DNA of 64,000 nt, from positions 16,682,747 to 16,746,746 of the forward strand of contig NC_134883.1 of the NCBI RefSeq assembly GCF_041734735.1, written 5' to 3'. The first letter of the stretch is position 1. The number at the start of each line of letters is the position of its first letter. Origin of the DNA: Babylonia areolata (lineage: Eukaryota; Mollusca; Gastropoda; Neogastropoda; Buccinidae). This document shows, piece by piece, positions 12,694-23,723 of the stretch. Made by a program: the position numbers and the translations under genes. The notes beneath the pieces are model-generated. The model ran no database searches and was not told the origin of the DNA. It saw nothing but the letters and a program-made list of their open reading frames with translations.

Positions 12694-13309
12694 CTGCAAC
12701 CACAGGGACAGGGGAGCAATGTCTCCTCCATGTGTTTCTACAGTAGTTGTGTGTGTGTGTGTTTACCTGTATAAATCAGTACTTCTGTCTGCATGGCCAA
12801 AGACAATGATGGCTGTGGATGGCTCCAGCTGTTCCAAAGGGCACCCCTGGTGTTTCCATGTTGTGATCTACATTCATTGCTATAATACAGACGGGGGCTC
12901 AGGTCGGTCACTTTCCACTTTTACTTTACCGATGCTGAATATTCTTTCCTGCATGCTCAGTTTTTATGTCTTTATCCATGTTTATGTGTCAATCAATGAA
13001 TAGAAACACTGCATGGATTGCCACTATGCACTGTAGCCTACTGCACTATACTGTACTGCACTATACTGTCGTAGGCATGATGATAAATTCAAGAATAGTA
13101 TGTTTTGAGATACCCCACCCCACCCCACACCTATTTATAGGGTTTGCTTTGCAATGCCTGTTGGGTATGATTTTCTGAAATGTGTAGTGAGCCACATTTT
13201 ACTGTTTTGCTTCTAATCTGTATGTACCACAGCCTTCAGAACACTTAATCAATTTCTCTTACTGAGACACTAAACTGATTGTGATTCAGACACCCCCCAG
13301 AACAAGGGA
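12694..13309 (-). other. Unique part of intron 12
   Basis: Intron sequence between the exon 13 acceptor and the array. Contains a short GT run near 12750; nothing else seen. Confidence 0.5.
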
Positions 13310-15815
13310 GAGGAACAGAAGTGATTGTGAGAGAGAAGACAAAGACATCATTGTGACTGTGAGAGAGAACACAAAGACATCATTGTGACTGTGAGAGAGA
13401 AGACCGACATCATTGTGATTGTGAGAGAGAAGACAGACATCATTGTGATTGTGAAAGAGAAGACAGAGACTTCATTGTGATTGTGAGAGGGAAGACAGAC
13501 ATCATTGTGATTGTGAGAGAGAAGACAGAGACATCATTGTGACTGTGAGAGAGAAGACACAGACATCATTGTGACTGTGAGAGAGAAGACAAAGACATCA
13601 TTGTGACTGTGAGAGAGAAGACACAGACATCACTGTGACTGCGAGAGAGAAGACAGAGACATCATTGTGACTGTGAGAGAGAAGACAAAGACATCATTGT
13701 GACTGTGAGAGAGAAGACACAGACATCATTGTGACTGTGAGAGAGAAGACACAGACACCATTGTGACTGTGAGAGAGAAAACAGACATCATTGTGATTGT
13801 GAGAGAGAAGACAGACATCATTGTAATTGTGAGAGAAGACAAGAGACATCATTGTGATTGTGAGAGAGAAGACCGACATCCTTGTGATTGTGAGAGAGAA
13901 GACACAGACATCATTGTGACTGTGAGAGAGAAGACACAGACATCATTGTGATTGTGAGAGAGAAGACAGAGACATCATTGTGGTTGTGAGAGAGAAGACA
14001 GAGACATCATTGTGATTGTGAGAGAGAAGACAGACATCACTGTGATTGTGAGAGAAAAGACAGAAACATCATTGTGATTGTGAGAGGGAAGACAGACATC
14101 ATTGTGATTGTGAGAGAGAAGACAGACATCATTGTGATTGTGAGAGAGAAGACAGACATCATTGTGACCGTGAGAGAGAAGACAGAGACATCATTGTGAC
14201 TGTGAGAGAGAAGACAGAGACATCATTGTGACTGTGAGAGAGAAGACAGAGACTTCATTGGTATTTTTGAGAGAAAAGACAGAGACATCATTGTGACTGT
14301 GAGAGAGAAGACAGAGACATCACTGTGATTGTGAGATAGAAGACAGACATCACTGTGATTGTGAGAGAGATGACAGACATCACTGTGATTGTGAGAGAGA
14401 TGACAGACATCACTGTGACTGTGAGAGAGAAGACAGAGACATCATTGGGATTGTGAGAGAGATGACAGACATCACTGTGACTGTGAGAGAGAAGACAGAG
14501 ACATCATTGTGACTGTGAGAGAGAAGACACAGACATCATTGTGATTGTGAGAGAGAAGACAGACATCATTGTGATTGTGAGAGAGAAGACAGAGACATCA
14601 TTGTGACTGTGAGAGAGAAGACAGAGACATCATTGTGACTGTGAGAGAGAAGACAGAGACTTCATTGGTATTTTTGAGAGAAAAGACAGAGACATCATTG
14701 TGACTGTGAGAGAGAAGACAGAGACTTCATTGGTATTTTTGAGAGAAAAGACAGAGACATCATTGTGATTGTGAGATAGAAGACAGACATCACTGTGATT
14801 GTGAGAGAGATGACAGACATCACTGTGATTGTGAGAGAGATGACAGACATCACTGTGACTGTGAGAGAGAAGACAGAGACATCATTGTGATTGTGAGAGA
14901 GATGACAGACATCACTGTGACTGTGAGAGAGAAGACAGAGACATCATTGTGACTGTGAGAGAGAAGACACAGACATCATTGTGATTGTGAGAGAAGACAG
15001 AGACATCATTGTGATTGTGAGAGAGAAGACAGACATCATTGTGATTGTGAGAGGGAAGACAGACATCACTGTGATTGTGAGAGGGAAGACAGACATCATT
15101 GTGATTGTGAGAGAGAAGACACAGACATCATTGTGATTGTGAGAGAGAAGACAGACATCATTGTGATTGTGAGAGAGAAGACAGAGACATCATTGTGATT
15201 GTGAGAGAGAAGACAGACACATCATTGTGACTGTGAGAGAGAAGACACAGACATCATTGTGACTGCGAGAGAGAAGACACAGACATCATTGTGATTGTGA
15301 GAGAAGACAGAGACATCATTGTGACTGTGAGAGAGAAGACAGACATCATTGTGATTGTGAGAGAGAAGACAGAAACATCATTGTGATTGTGAGAGAGAAG
15401 ACAGAGACATCATTGTGGTTGGAGAGAGAAGACAGACATCATTGTCATTGTGAGAGGGAAGACAGAGACTTCATTGTGATTGTGAGAGAGAAGACAGACA
15501 TCATTGTGATTGTGAGAGAGATGACAGAGACTTCATTGTGATTGTGAGAGGGAAGACAGACATCATTGTGATTGTGAGAGAGAAGACAGACATCATTGTG
15601 ACTGTGAGAGAGAAGACAGACATCATTGTGACTGTGAGAGAGAAGACAGACATCATTGTGATTGTGAGAGAGAAGACACAGACATCATTGTGATTGTGAG
15701 AGGGAAGACAGACATCATTGTGATTGTGAGAGAGAAGACACAGACATTGTGATTGTGAGAGAGAAGACAGAGACATCACTGTGATTGTGAGAGAGAAGAC
15801 AGACACAAGTGACTG
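13310..15815. repeat. 30/32-bp minisatellite in intron 12, about 80 copies
   Basis: Unit: GACATCATTGTGATTGTGAG then AGAGAAGACA with optional GA or CA. On the gene's strand it is pyrimidine-rich (TCTTCTCTCTCACA). Its first diverged copy starts about 24 bases inside the intron from the exon 12 donor. Confidence 0.97.
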
Positions 15816-15838
15816 TGAACGGGACCTCCCAGACAGAC

Positions 15839-15993
15839 CTGAAGGTGGCCTCACTGAGGTGCACCCTGCCTGGCATCCCATGACTCTCCATGCGGGACGC
15901 CGTGTTGACCGTGTCGCCGAACAGACAGTACCGCGGCATCTTCTTCCCCACCACCCCCGCCACCACCGGCCCTGAGTGCATCCCCACCCGGAT
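15839..15993 (-). CDS. GUCY1B2: sGC beta2-like exon 12 (cyclase, C541/N548/R552)
   Basis: Encodes [20 protein letters not shown], then [20 protein letters not shown] and [11 protein letters not shown], residues 519-569. C541 (base), N548 (ribose) and R552 (triphosphate) are all present. Acceptor tccag|ATCCGG lies directly after a CA/GT microsatellite. Donor AG|GTCTGT is chosen because it joins exon 13 as ATFRLLYDYG without a gap relative to beta2. Confidence 0.93.
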
Positions 15994-15995
15994 CT

Positions 15996-16038
<43 letters not shown>

Positions 16039-16110
16039 TGCACACACATGCACACTCACACACACATGCACACACGCACACACACAAGCACGCACACGCA
16101 CACACACACA
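15996..16110. repeat. CA/GT microsatellite at the exon 12 acceptor
   Basis: (CA)n on plus, (GT)n on the gene's strand, ending two or three bases before the tccag acceptor. Confidence 0.93.
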
Positions 16111-16132
16111 CTACACAGGTGCAAAGGGGAAA

Positions 16133-17470
16133 TGGAACAATGTGGATAATACTGAAACATCACCATGGAACAGCGTGGATACACTGAAACATCACCATGG
16201 AACAGCGTGGATACACTGACACATCACCATGGAACAGCGTGGATACACTGACACATCACCATGGAATAGCGTGGATACACTGACACATCACCATGGAACA
16301 GTGTGGATACACTGACACATCACAGTGGAACAGTGTGGATAATACTGACACATCACCATGGAACAGCGTGGATACACTGACACATCACTATGAAACAGTG
16401 TGGATACACTGACACATCACCGTGGAACAGCGTGGATACACTGACACATCACCATGGAACAGTGTGGATACACTGACACATCACCGCAGAACAGCGTGGA
16501 TACACTGACACATCACCGTGGAACAGCGTGGATACACTGACACATCACCATGGATACATTGACACATCACCATGGAACAGTGTGGGTACACTGACACATC
16601 ACCGTGGAACAGTGTGGATACACTGACACATCACCATGGATACACTGACACATCACCATGGAACAGTGTGGATACACTGACACATCAACATGGAACAGTG
16701 TGGGTACACTGACACATCACTGTGGAACAGTGTGGATACACTGACACATCACCATGGATACACTGACACATCACCATGGAACAGTGTGGATACACTGACA
16801 CATCACCATGGAACAGCGTGGATACACTGACACATCACCGTGGAACAGCGTGGATACACTGACACATCACCGTGGAACAGTGTGAATACATTGACACATC
16901 ACCATGGAACAGTGTGGATACACTGATACATCACCATGGATACACGGACACATCATCATGGAACAGCGTGGATACACTGACACATCACCAAGGATACACT
17001 GACACATTGCCATGGATACACTGACACATCACCGTGGAACAGTGTGGATATTCTGACACATCACCATGGATACACTGACACATCACCATGGAACAGTGTG
17101 GATACACTGACACATCACCATGGAACAGCGTGGATACACTGACACATCACCATGGAACAGTGTGAATACACTGACACATCACCATGGAACAGCGTGGATA
17201 CACTGACACATCACCTTGGATACACTGACACATCATCGTGGAACAGCGTGGATACACTGACACATCACCAAGGATACACTGACACATTGCCATGGATACA
17301 CTGACACATCACCGTGGAACAGTGTGGATATTCTGACACATCACCATGGATACACTGACACATCACCATGGAACAGTGTGGATACACTGACACATCACCA
17401 TGGAACAGCGTGGATACACTGACACATCACCATGAATACACTGACACATCACCATGGAACAATGTGGATA
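16133..17470. repeat. 32-bp minisatellite in intron 11, about 42 copies
   Basis: Unit: TGGAACAGTGTGGATACACT then GACACATCACCA. Some copies lack the GGAACAG half, giving short ATGGATACACTGACACATC units. Confidence 0.97.
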
Positions 17471-17514
17471 CATCAACAGGGAAAACACTGTGTGCATGCA
17501 TGTATGTGTACACG

Positions 17515-17652
17515 TGTGTGTTAGTGTGTGTGTGTGTTTGTGTGTGTGTGTGATGGTGTGTGTGTGTGTGTGTGTACACGTACGTGTGTACGTGTGTGTG
17601 TGTGTGTGTGCATCTGTGTCTGATGATGATGATGATGATGATGATGATAACG
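17515..17652. repeat. GT and GAT microsatellites
   Basis: Compound (GT)n followed by (GAT)8 near the exon 11 donor in intron 11. Confidence 0.9.
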
Positions 17653-17666
17653 GGGTGTGCACACAC

Positions 17667-17813
17667 CTGCAGAGGCCGGCCTGTGGCAGGGGACGTGACA
17701 TTGTTGGCCTCCACGATCATGTCCATGGCGAAGTTTGCCACCCGCTCCGCGTGGTCCGCTTGGGCCTCGGGTACCCCCGCCACGGCCATGTAGGCGTCCC
17801 CTATCGTCTCCAC
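17667..17813 (-). CDS. GUCY1B2: sGC beta2-like exon 11 (cyclase, purine Glu and second Asp)
   Basis: Encodes VETIGDAYMAVAGVPEAQAD, then HAERVANFAMDMIVEANNVT and SPATGRPLQ, residues 470-518. E471 is the guanine-contact position and D475 the second metal ligand. HAxRVANFA is shared with mammalian beta2. Phase 0 on both sides: gacag|GTGGAG acceptor after a GAT microsatellite, CAG|GTGTGT donor. Confidence 0.93.
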
Positions 17814-17865
17814 CTGTCGTCATCATCATCATGATCATCATCATTTACCCCTACCACCCCCCTTT

Positions 17866-18075
17866 AGGACAAGACAAGACGTGTTTATTTCAGGGAACCT
17901 CTTGGGAGAACATGAGAACGTCGTATCTTTCATGTAACTGATACAAATGTAGCTTTTGGTATTGTACTCACAGTCATTTACAATGGCCATACCAGCTGTT
18001 CAGTTAAAACATTTTTTAGATACATTTAGAGGAAGAAAAAATAAGGAAAAAATAACATAAAGAGACTAAACATGA
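17866..18075 (-). mobile_element. 3' end of a LINE with TCTTG-type tail
   Basis: Minus strand ends AATAAACACGTCTTGTCTTG. A related segment lies at 63.27-63.47 kb, sharing TTTCATGTAACT, GGTATT and the A-rich far end. No coding part remains; LINE origin is inferred from the shared AATAAA-plus-tandem-pentamer end. Confidence 0.5.
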
Positions 18076-18511
18076 TACGATGTTTTATAAATTAAATGCC
18101 AGAAAGCATGCTGACTTGAGAGATGCACCTTGTCTGTCGCGCTGAATCAGGAAGCATTCATTATTATTTTCAGGAATATGATAAGTTGGGTCAACAATCG
18201 TTTGTCCCTATTGTCTCTATTTGTCATCATCATCATCATCATCATGCAAATGGGCAAGAGTACATGATCGCCACGGAACGGTGTTTGTCCGTCTGTGTCA
18301 GTGCTTCACACATGATCCTACACACGCTTGTGGTGTTAGTGTGTGTCGGTAGCCCATGAAGACGCTTTTTACTTAAAACTGGAGAGATGAACGTGTCGTG
18401 TCCCGTGTGTGCACTGCTCTCTGTGCTGACAGTGTCCGCCACAGAGTTGAATGACGATGACAAAGCCACCCTCCCTCCCCACCCCCACCCCCACCACCCA
18501 GCAGCAGTGAC
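18076..18511 (-). other. Unique part of intron 10
   Basis: Includes a short (ATC)n tract at 18226-18245; no gene seen. Confidence 0.5.
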
Positions 18512-18660
18512 CTTGTAGACATCGTGGGCGTTGGTGCGGCTGTCAAAGCAGTGGAAGAGGTCATTGAGCATGCTGACGATGTCCATGGGGGTGCAGGCAG
18601 AGGCGATGTTGGTGAAGGAGACAATGTCGCTGAACAGGATGGTCACGCACTCAAACTTCT
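18512..18660 (-). CDS. GUCY1B2: sGC beta2-like exon 10 (cyclase core, first metal Asp)
   Basis: Encodes KFECVTILFSDIVSFTNIAS, then CTPMDIVSMLNDLFHCFDSR and TNAHDVYK, residues 421-469. D431 in FSDIVSF is the first metal-binding Asp of class III cyclases; vertebrate beta1 has Gly there. Acceptor ttgcag|AGAAG. Donor AAG|GTCACT, C at +3. The first 30 or so exon bases resemble the adjoining minisatellite unit. Confidence 0.93.
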
Positions 18661-19490
18661 CTGCAACAGGATGGTCACACACACTCTGCAACAGGATGGT
18701 CACACACTCTCTGCAACAGGATGGTCACACATTCTCTGCAACAGGATGGTCACACACTCTCTGCAACAGGATGGTCACACACTCTCTGCAACAGGGTGTC
18801 ACACACTCTCTGCAACAGGATGGTCACACATTCTCTGCAACAGGATGGTCACACACACTCTGCAACAGGATGGTCACACACTCTCTGCAACAGGGTGTCA
18901 CACACTCTCTGCAACAGGATGGTCACACATTCTCTGCAACAGGATGGTCACACACACTCTGCAACAGGATGGTCACACACACTCTGCAACAGGATGGTCA
19001 CACACTCTCTGCAACAGGATGGTCACACATTCTGCAACAGGATGGTCACACATTCTGCAACAGAATGGTCACACACTCTCTGCAACAGGGTGTCACACAC
19101 TCTCTGCAACGGGATGGTCACACACTCTCTGCAACAGGGTGTCACACACTCTCTGCAACAGAATGGTCACACACTCTCTGCAACAGGGTGTCACACACTC
19201 TCTGCAACAGGATGGTCACACATTCTCTGCAACAGGATGGTCACACACACTCTGCAACAGGATGGTCACACATTCTGCAACAGAATGGTCACACACTCTC
19301 TGCAACAGGGTGTCACACACTCTCTGCAACGGGATGGTCACACACTCTCTGCAACAGGGTGTCACACTCTCTGCAACAGGATGGTCACACACTCTCTGCA
19401 ACAGGGTGTCACACACTCTCTGCAACAGGATGGTCACACACTCTCTGCAACACTCTCTGCAACAGGATGGTCACACGCTCAAACTTCTGT
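18661..19490 (-). repeat. 25-bp minisatellite made of the exon 10 acceptor junction
   Basis: On the gene's strand the unit reads TGTGACCATCCTGTTGCAGA then GAGTG. Exon 10 and its acceptor read ttgcag|AGAAGTTTGAG then TGCGTGACCATCCTGTT, so the unit is the junction minus a few bases. Shorter 22-bp GTGTCACACA variants occur. About 33 copies, nearly all carrying TTGCAGAGA. The copy at 19461-19490 keeps the exon-specific AAGTTTGAG. Confidence 0.93.
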
Positions 19491-19554
19491 CCAACACATC
19501 TACACTCTCGCTGCTCTCTCTCCACTCACACGGTTGGTTACACATGCATGTGTT

Positions 19555-19596
<42 letters not shown>

Positions 19597-19609
19597 CGCG
19601 CACGCGCGT

Positions 19610-19651
<42 letters not shown>

Positions 19652-19738
19652 TTGCTTGCTATTGTGTTATAAATCATTACATGAAAAACATGATGTGTTG
19701 AGTTTGTGTTTGTTTGTTGTGTGTGTGTGTGTGTGTGT

Positions 19739-19782
<44 letters not shown>

Positions 19783-19785
19783 CTG
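19555..19785. repeat. GT and GA microsatellites
   Basis: Three (GT)n blocks with GCGCGC in the first, then (GA)n at 19743-19778, in intron 9. Confidence 0.93.
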
Positions 19786-19984
19786 ACAGAAGTGCTGGAT
19801 GTTCCAGACAAGTCCTGCACAGTGAACATGGTGAGTGCCAACACAGGGACCAACACGACACGCCCCATGCTGGCCCCGTGTCTACCACAGACATTCAGCC
19901 AGAATGCTGTGTCCACACTGATGTGGCAGCCCCTCCAACACTGTCACCCCCCTTCCCCCACCATGCCCAGAAAGTACACCCACA

Positions 19985-21146
19985 AACACCATGCATAGAA
20001 GTACCCCCCCCCCCTCCACAATGCAGAGGAAGTACCACCCCCAGCATGCACAGGAAGTACCACCTTCCCTCCCACTATGCACAGGAAGTACCCCCCTTCC
20101 TCCCACAATGCACAGGAAGTACCCCCCTTCCTCCCACAATGCACAGGAAGTACCCCCCTTCCTCCCACAATGTACAGGAAGTACCCCGTCCATCCCACAA
20201 TGCACAGGAAGTACCCCGTCCCTCCCACAATGCACAGGAAGTACCACCCTCCCTCCCACTATGCACAGGAAGTACCACCCTCCCCCCTACTATGCACAGG
20301 AAGTACCCTCCTCCCTCCCACCATGCACAGGAAGTACCCCCCTCCTTCCCACTATGCACAGGAAGCACACCCCTTCCCCCCACCATGCACAAGAAGTACC
20401 CTCTTCCCTCCCACTATGCACAGGAAGTACCCCCTCCCTCCTACTATGCACAGGAAGTACCCCCTCCCTCCCACTATGCACAGGAAGCACACCCCTACCT
20501 CCCACAAGCACAGGAAACACACCCCTTCCTCCCACCATGCACAGGAAGTACCACCCTCCCTCCCACCATGCACAAGAAGTACCCCCTTCCCCACACCATG
20601 CACAGGAAGTACCCCCTCCCCCCATCATGCACAGGAAGTACCCCCTTCCCCCCACCATACAAGGAAGTACCCCCTCCCCCCCACTATGCACAGGAAGACC
20701 CCTCTCCCTCCCACCATGCACAGAAAGTACCACCCACCACCCTCACAGGAAGTACCCCCCTCCCTCCTACCATGCACAGGAAGTACCCCCCTCCCTCCCA
20801 CCATGCACAGGAAGTATCCCCTCCATCCCACTATGCACAGAAAGTACCACCGACCCCCATGCACAGGAAATAACCTCCTTCCCCCAACTATGCACAGGAA
20901 GTAACCCCCTCCCTCCCACCATGCACAGGAAGTACCCCCCTCCCTCTCACCATGCACAGGAAGTACCCCCTCCCTCCCACTATGCACAAGAAGTACCCTC
21001 CCACCATGCAAAGGAAGACACCCCCTACACCACACCATGCACAGGAAGTACTCCCCTCCCTCCCACCATGCACACGAAGTACCACCCCCCACCATGCATA
21101 AGAAATACCTCCCCCCCTCCCCACCATGCACAGGAAGTACCCCCAC
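19985..21146 (-). repeat. 31-bp minisatellite abutting the exon 9 donor, about 36 copies
   Basis: Unit on plus: CACAGGAAGTACCCCCCTCC then CTCCCACCATG. On the gene's strand it is G-rich (GGGAGGGAGGGGGGTACTTC). The first copy contains the exon 9 donor itself, with no spacer. Confidence 0.95.
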
Positions 21147-21292
21147 CTGCAGACACGGCAATACCCTGGGTCAGCTGACGGGCCACTTTTTCGGGCAGCA
21201 TCTCATGCAGCAGATCCTCCGTCTTCTGCTTCTCTCTCGCCAGGGCCTGGGATGTCTTCTGCAGGGCCACTGTCGTCTCGTCCAGCTTCTTC
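21147..21292 (-). CDS. GUCY1B2: sGC beta2-like exon 9 (signalling coiled coil)
   Basis: Encodes KKLDETTVALQKTSQALARE, then KQKTEDLLHEMLPEKVARQL and TQGIAVSA, residues 372-419. This is the signalling helix that couples sensor to cyclase; LLxxMLPxxVA is diagnostic for guanylate cyclases. Acceptor cttcag|GAAG has a SINE head about 10 bases upstream. Donor GCAG|GTGGGG runs directly into a 1.15-kb array. Confidence 0.93.
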
Positions 21293-21302
21293 CTGAAGCA
21301 CA

Positions 21303-21384
21303 TCCAGGCGGAGTGGTTAACAACGCTCATCTGCCAATACACAGAGTCCCTGAGAGTCTGGGTTTGAATCCCGCTTTCATGTGT
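21303..21384 (+). mobile_element. SINE family B head fragment
   Basis: GGCGGAGTGGTTAACAACGC then CTGCCAATACACAGAGTCCC and B-box GGGTTTGAATCCCGC. Lies about 10 bases upstream of the exon 9 acceptor, antisense to the gene. Confidence 0.8.
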
Positions 21385-21439
21385 GTGTGTGTGCATGTAT
21401 GCGTGTGTGCGTGTGTGTGTGTGACAGGTTAGCTGGTTA

Positions 21440-21499
21440 CCATCAGTCAATGAGTGTTTAACGTCCCAACAGTGTTTCTGTGGTATAACTGACCTCTGT

Positions 21500-21503
<4 letters not shown>
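21440..21503 (+). repeat. Lone copy of the 51-bp unit of the 31-kb array
   Basis: GAGTGTTTAACGTCC then GTGGTATAACTGACCTCTGT matches the unit of 31.2-32.4 kb apart from small gaps. Confidence 0.72.
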
Positions 21504-21539
<36 letters not shown>

Positions 21540-21563
21540 GTGTGTGTGTCTGTGTGTGTACGT

Positions 21564-21600
<37 letters not shown>

Positions 21601-21607
21601 TCTGTGT
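21503..21607. repeat. GT microsatellite
   Basis: (GT)n with scattered C and TT interruptions, in intron 8. Confidence 0.93.
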
Positions 21608-21786
21608 GTGCATATGTGTTGAGGACAGCTGCAATGTACATATGTATGTTAAAATAATTTTATGTACCCACTGTGTATGGGTGTGTTTGGTTTGTTAGTC
21701 ACATTTTGGTACCTAACATTGATGTAATGTATTATGTAAATAAAAGTGATTTGCAAAGCACATTGGGCAGATTTCTGGATAGTGGA

Positions 21787-22205
21787 GTGGAGTGATAGCC
21801 CAGAGGTAATGCGTCCACCTAGGAAGCAAGAGAATCTGAGCGCGCTGGTTCGAATCATGGCTCAGCCGCTGATGTTTTCTCCTCATCCACCAGACCTTGA
21901 GTGGTGGTCTGGACGCTAGTCATTCGGATGAGACGATAAACCGAGGTCTCGTGTGCAGCATACACTTAGCGCACGTAAACGAACCCACGGCAACAAAACA
22001 ACAAAAGGGTTGTTCTTGGCAAAATTCTGTAGAAAAATCCACTTCAACAGGAAAAACAAATAAAACTGCACGCAGGAAAAGAAAAAGAGAAAAAAAAGGG
22101 TGGCGCTGTAGTGTAGCAACAGGCTCTGCCTGGGGAGAGCAGCCCGAATTTCACACAGAGAAATCTGTTGTGATAAAAAACAACAAAATAATACAAATAT
22201 ATAGT
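21787..22205 (+). mobile_element. SINE family A, full length
   Basis: Head GGAGTGATAGCCCAGAGGTA with B-box GGTTCGAATCA, central GATGAGACGATAAACCGAGG and AAAATCCACTTC, tail GGGTGGCGCTGTAGTG and GGGGAGAGCAGCCCGAATTT. Ends in an A/T-rich tail. Antisense to the gene in intron 8. Confidence 0.9.
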
Positions 22206-22255
22206 GTGCTTTGTAAGTGTCCATTATTATTATCATCATTATTATTACTATCATA

Positions 22256-23530
22256 ATTATCCCACCCACCCCCTACACAAACCACGCCCCATCCCACCCA
22301 CTCCCTAGGCAAACCACGCCCCATCCCACCCACTCCCTACACAAACCACGCCCCATCCCACCCACTCCCTACACAAACCACGCCCCATCTCACTCATCTC
22401 CCTGGCTATCGCTACGCCATCGAACTTCCACTCTAGCACAACCATGGCTCCACCAACCCACACACAGCACATCCCACACTCCTAGGCAAACGTGGCGCCC
22501 TATCCCCTCGCTCCTAGACAAACTAGCCCCATCCACCACTCCGTTTTAGACAAACTATGTGCCATCCCATCTCTCATCAGCCTACCACCACTGCCTAGTA
22601 CAAACTATGCCCCTCCACACCCTGTGCCTCTCACGTCCAGACATCCCTACAGCAACTTACGGTGGCCCCATCCGCACCCCTCCACGTAGTGGCACACTAC
22701 GCCCGCATCCCCCTCCAACCTCGACATCCATCCACCCATATGCCGGGGTGCGAGGCAGGGTGAACATCAGCATCATCCTATGACCCAGCACCATCAACTA
22801 GGACAAAACAGCTCGACACCTGATTCCCATTCCACCACTCTCTAGTACAAACTCATGCCTTCCTTCACCTACCACACCGCACTCCGCAGCCATGTCACCT
22901 AGGTACTAAACTGTCCATCTCAGCCACACACCATTCACGCTACCTCCTAGAAAACATTGCTCATGACTCAGCCACACACATCCACCCACTGCGCAGGACA
23001 TAATCTATGCCCCGATGCACAGCCAGCTCCTGGCAAACAGCCTCCTGGACTCATTCCTGTGAGACTAGCCGCCTCATCATAGCCCATCCAGGCAAATACG
23101 CCAGTCCACCCAAAATCTCAGTCCTGACCACTCCTGAGAGACGTGAAGCCATCCCAGACCACACTCCTAGATCATGAACTCCATGTTCTCCTCCACGTCC
23201 CACCCACTCCCTAGGCAAACTACGCCCCATCCCACCCACTCCCTAGACAAAATATGCCCCATCCCACCCACTCCCCATCCCACCCACTCCCTAGACAAAC
23301 TATGCCCCATCCCACCCACTCCCTAGGCAAACTACGCCCCATCCCACCCACTCCCTAGGCAAACTACGCCCCATCCCACCCACAACACCCATCCCACCCA
23401 CTCCCCAGACAAACCACGCCCCATCCCACCCACTCCCTACGCAAACCACGCCCCATCCCACCCACTCCCTAGGCAAACTACGCCCCATCCTACCCATTCC
23501 CCACGCAAACCACGCCCCCTGCCCGCAACA
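22256..23530. repeat. 32-bp minisatellite in intron 8, degenerate centre
   Basis: Unit: CTCCCTAGGCAAACTACGCC then CCATCCCACCCA. Well ordered at 22256-22395 and 23190-23530, scrambled between. G-rich on the gene's strand. Begins about 19-29 bases from the exon 8 donor. Confidence 0.93.
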
Positions 23531-23548
23531 AGGTAAGAAAGGACTGAC

Positions 23549-23723
23549 GCCACATCAATCTCTGCAATCCTCTGCTGATTGAGCAGCACTAGTTCCCGCG
23601 TGCAGTCGTAGAGAGGGATGTCAGCAAGGTACAGGTTCATCTCCAGCAGCTCGTTCAGGGACGTCAGGCGGGGTGAGCCGATGAACAGCAGAGAGCGGGA
23701 GTTGTGCAGCCACATTATCTGAC
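23549..23723 (-). CDS. GUCY1B2: sGC beta2-like exon 8 (HNOBA, second half)
   Basis: Encodes QIMWLHNSRSLLFIGSPRLT, then NLYLADIPLYDCTRELVLLN and QQRIAEIDVA, residues 314-371. LKGQ-MW across the exon 7/8 join and YLADIPLxD are HNOBA hallmarks. Acceptor gtgcag|GTCAG. Donor GC|GTCAGT has C at +3; alignment with the mammalian beta2 coiled-coil start shows no length change, which fixes this boundary. Confidence 0.92.

Noticed and set aside
13310-15815. Possible CRISPR-like array
   Set aside because: Units are contiguous without unique spacers, and the DNA is a eukaryotic intron.
15815-15838. Alternative exon 12 donor further on (GAG|gtcccg)
   Set aside because: Would add S-V-W-E and break the phase into exon 13; the nearer AG|gtctgt gives a gap-free match.
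15839-18660. Receptor-type (membrane) guanylate cyclase
   Set aside because: The catalytic motifs alone would fit, but in-phase upstream exons give H-NOX and HNOBA domains and no kinase-like or membrane segment.
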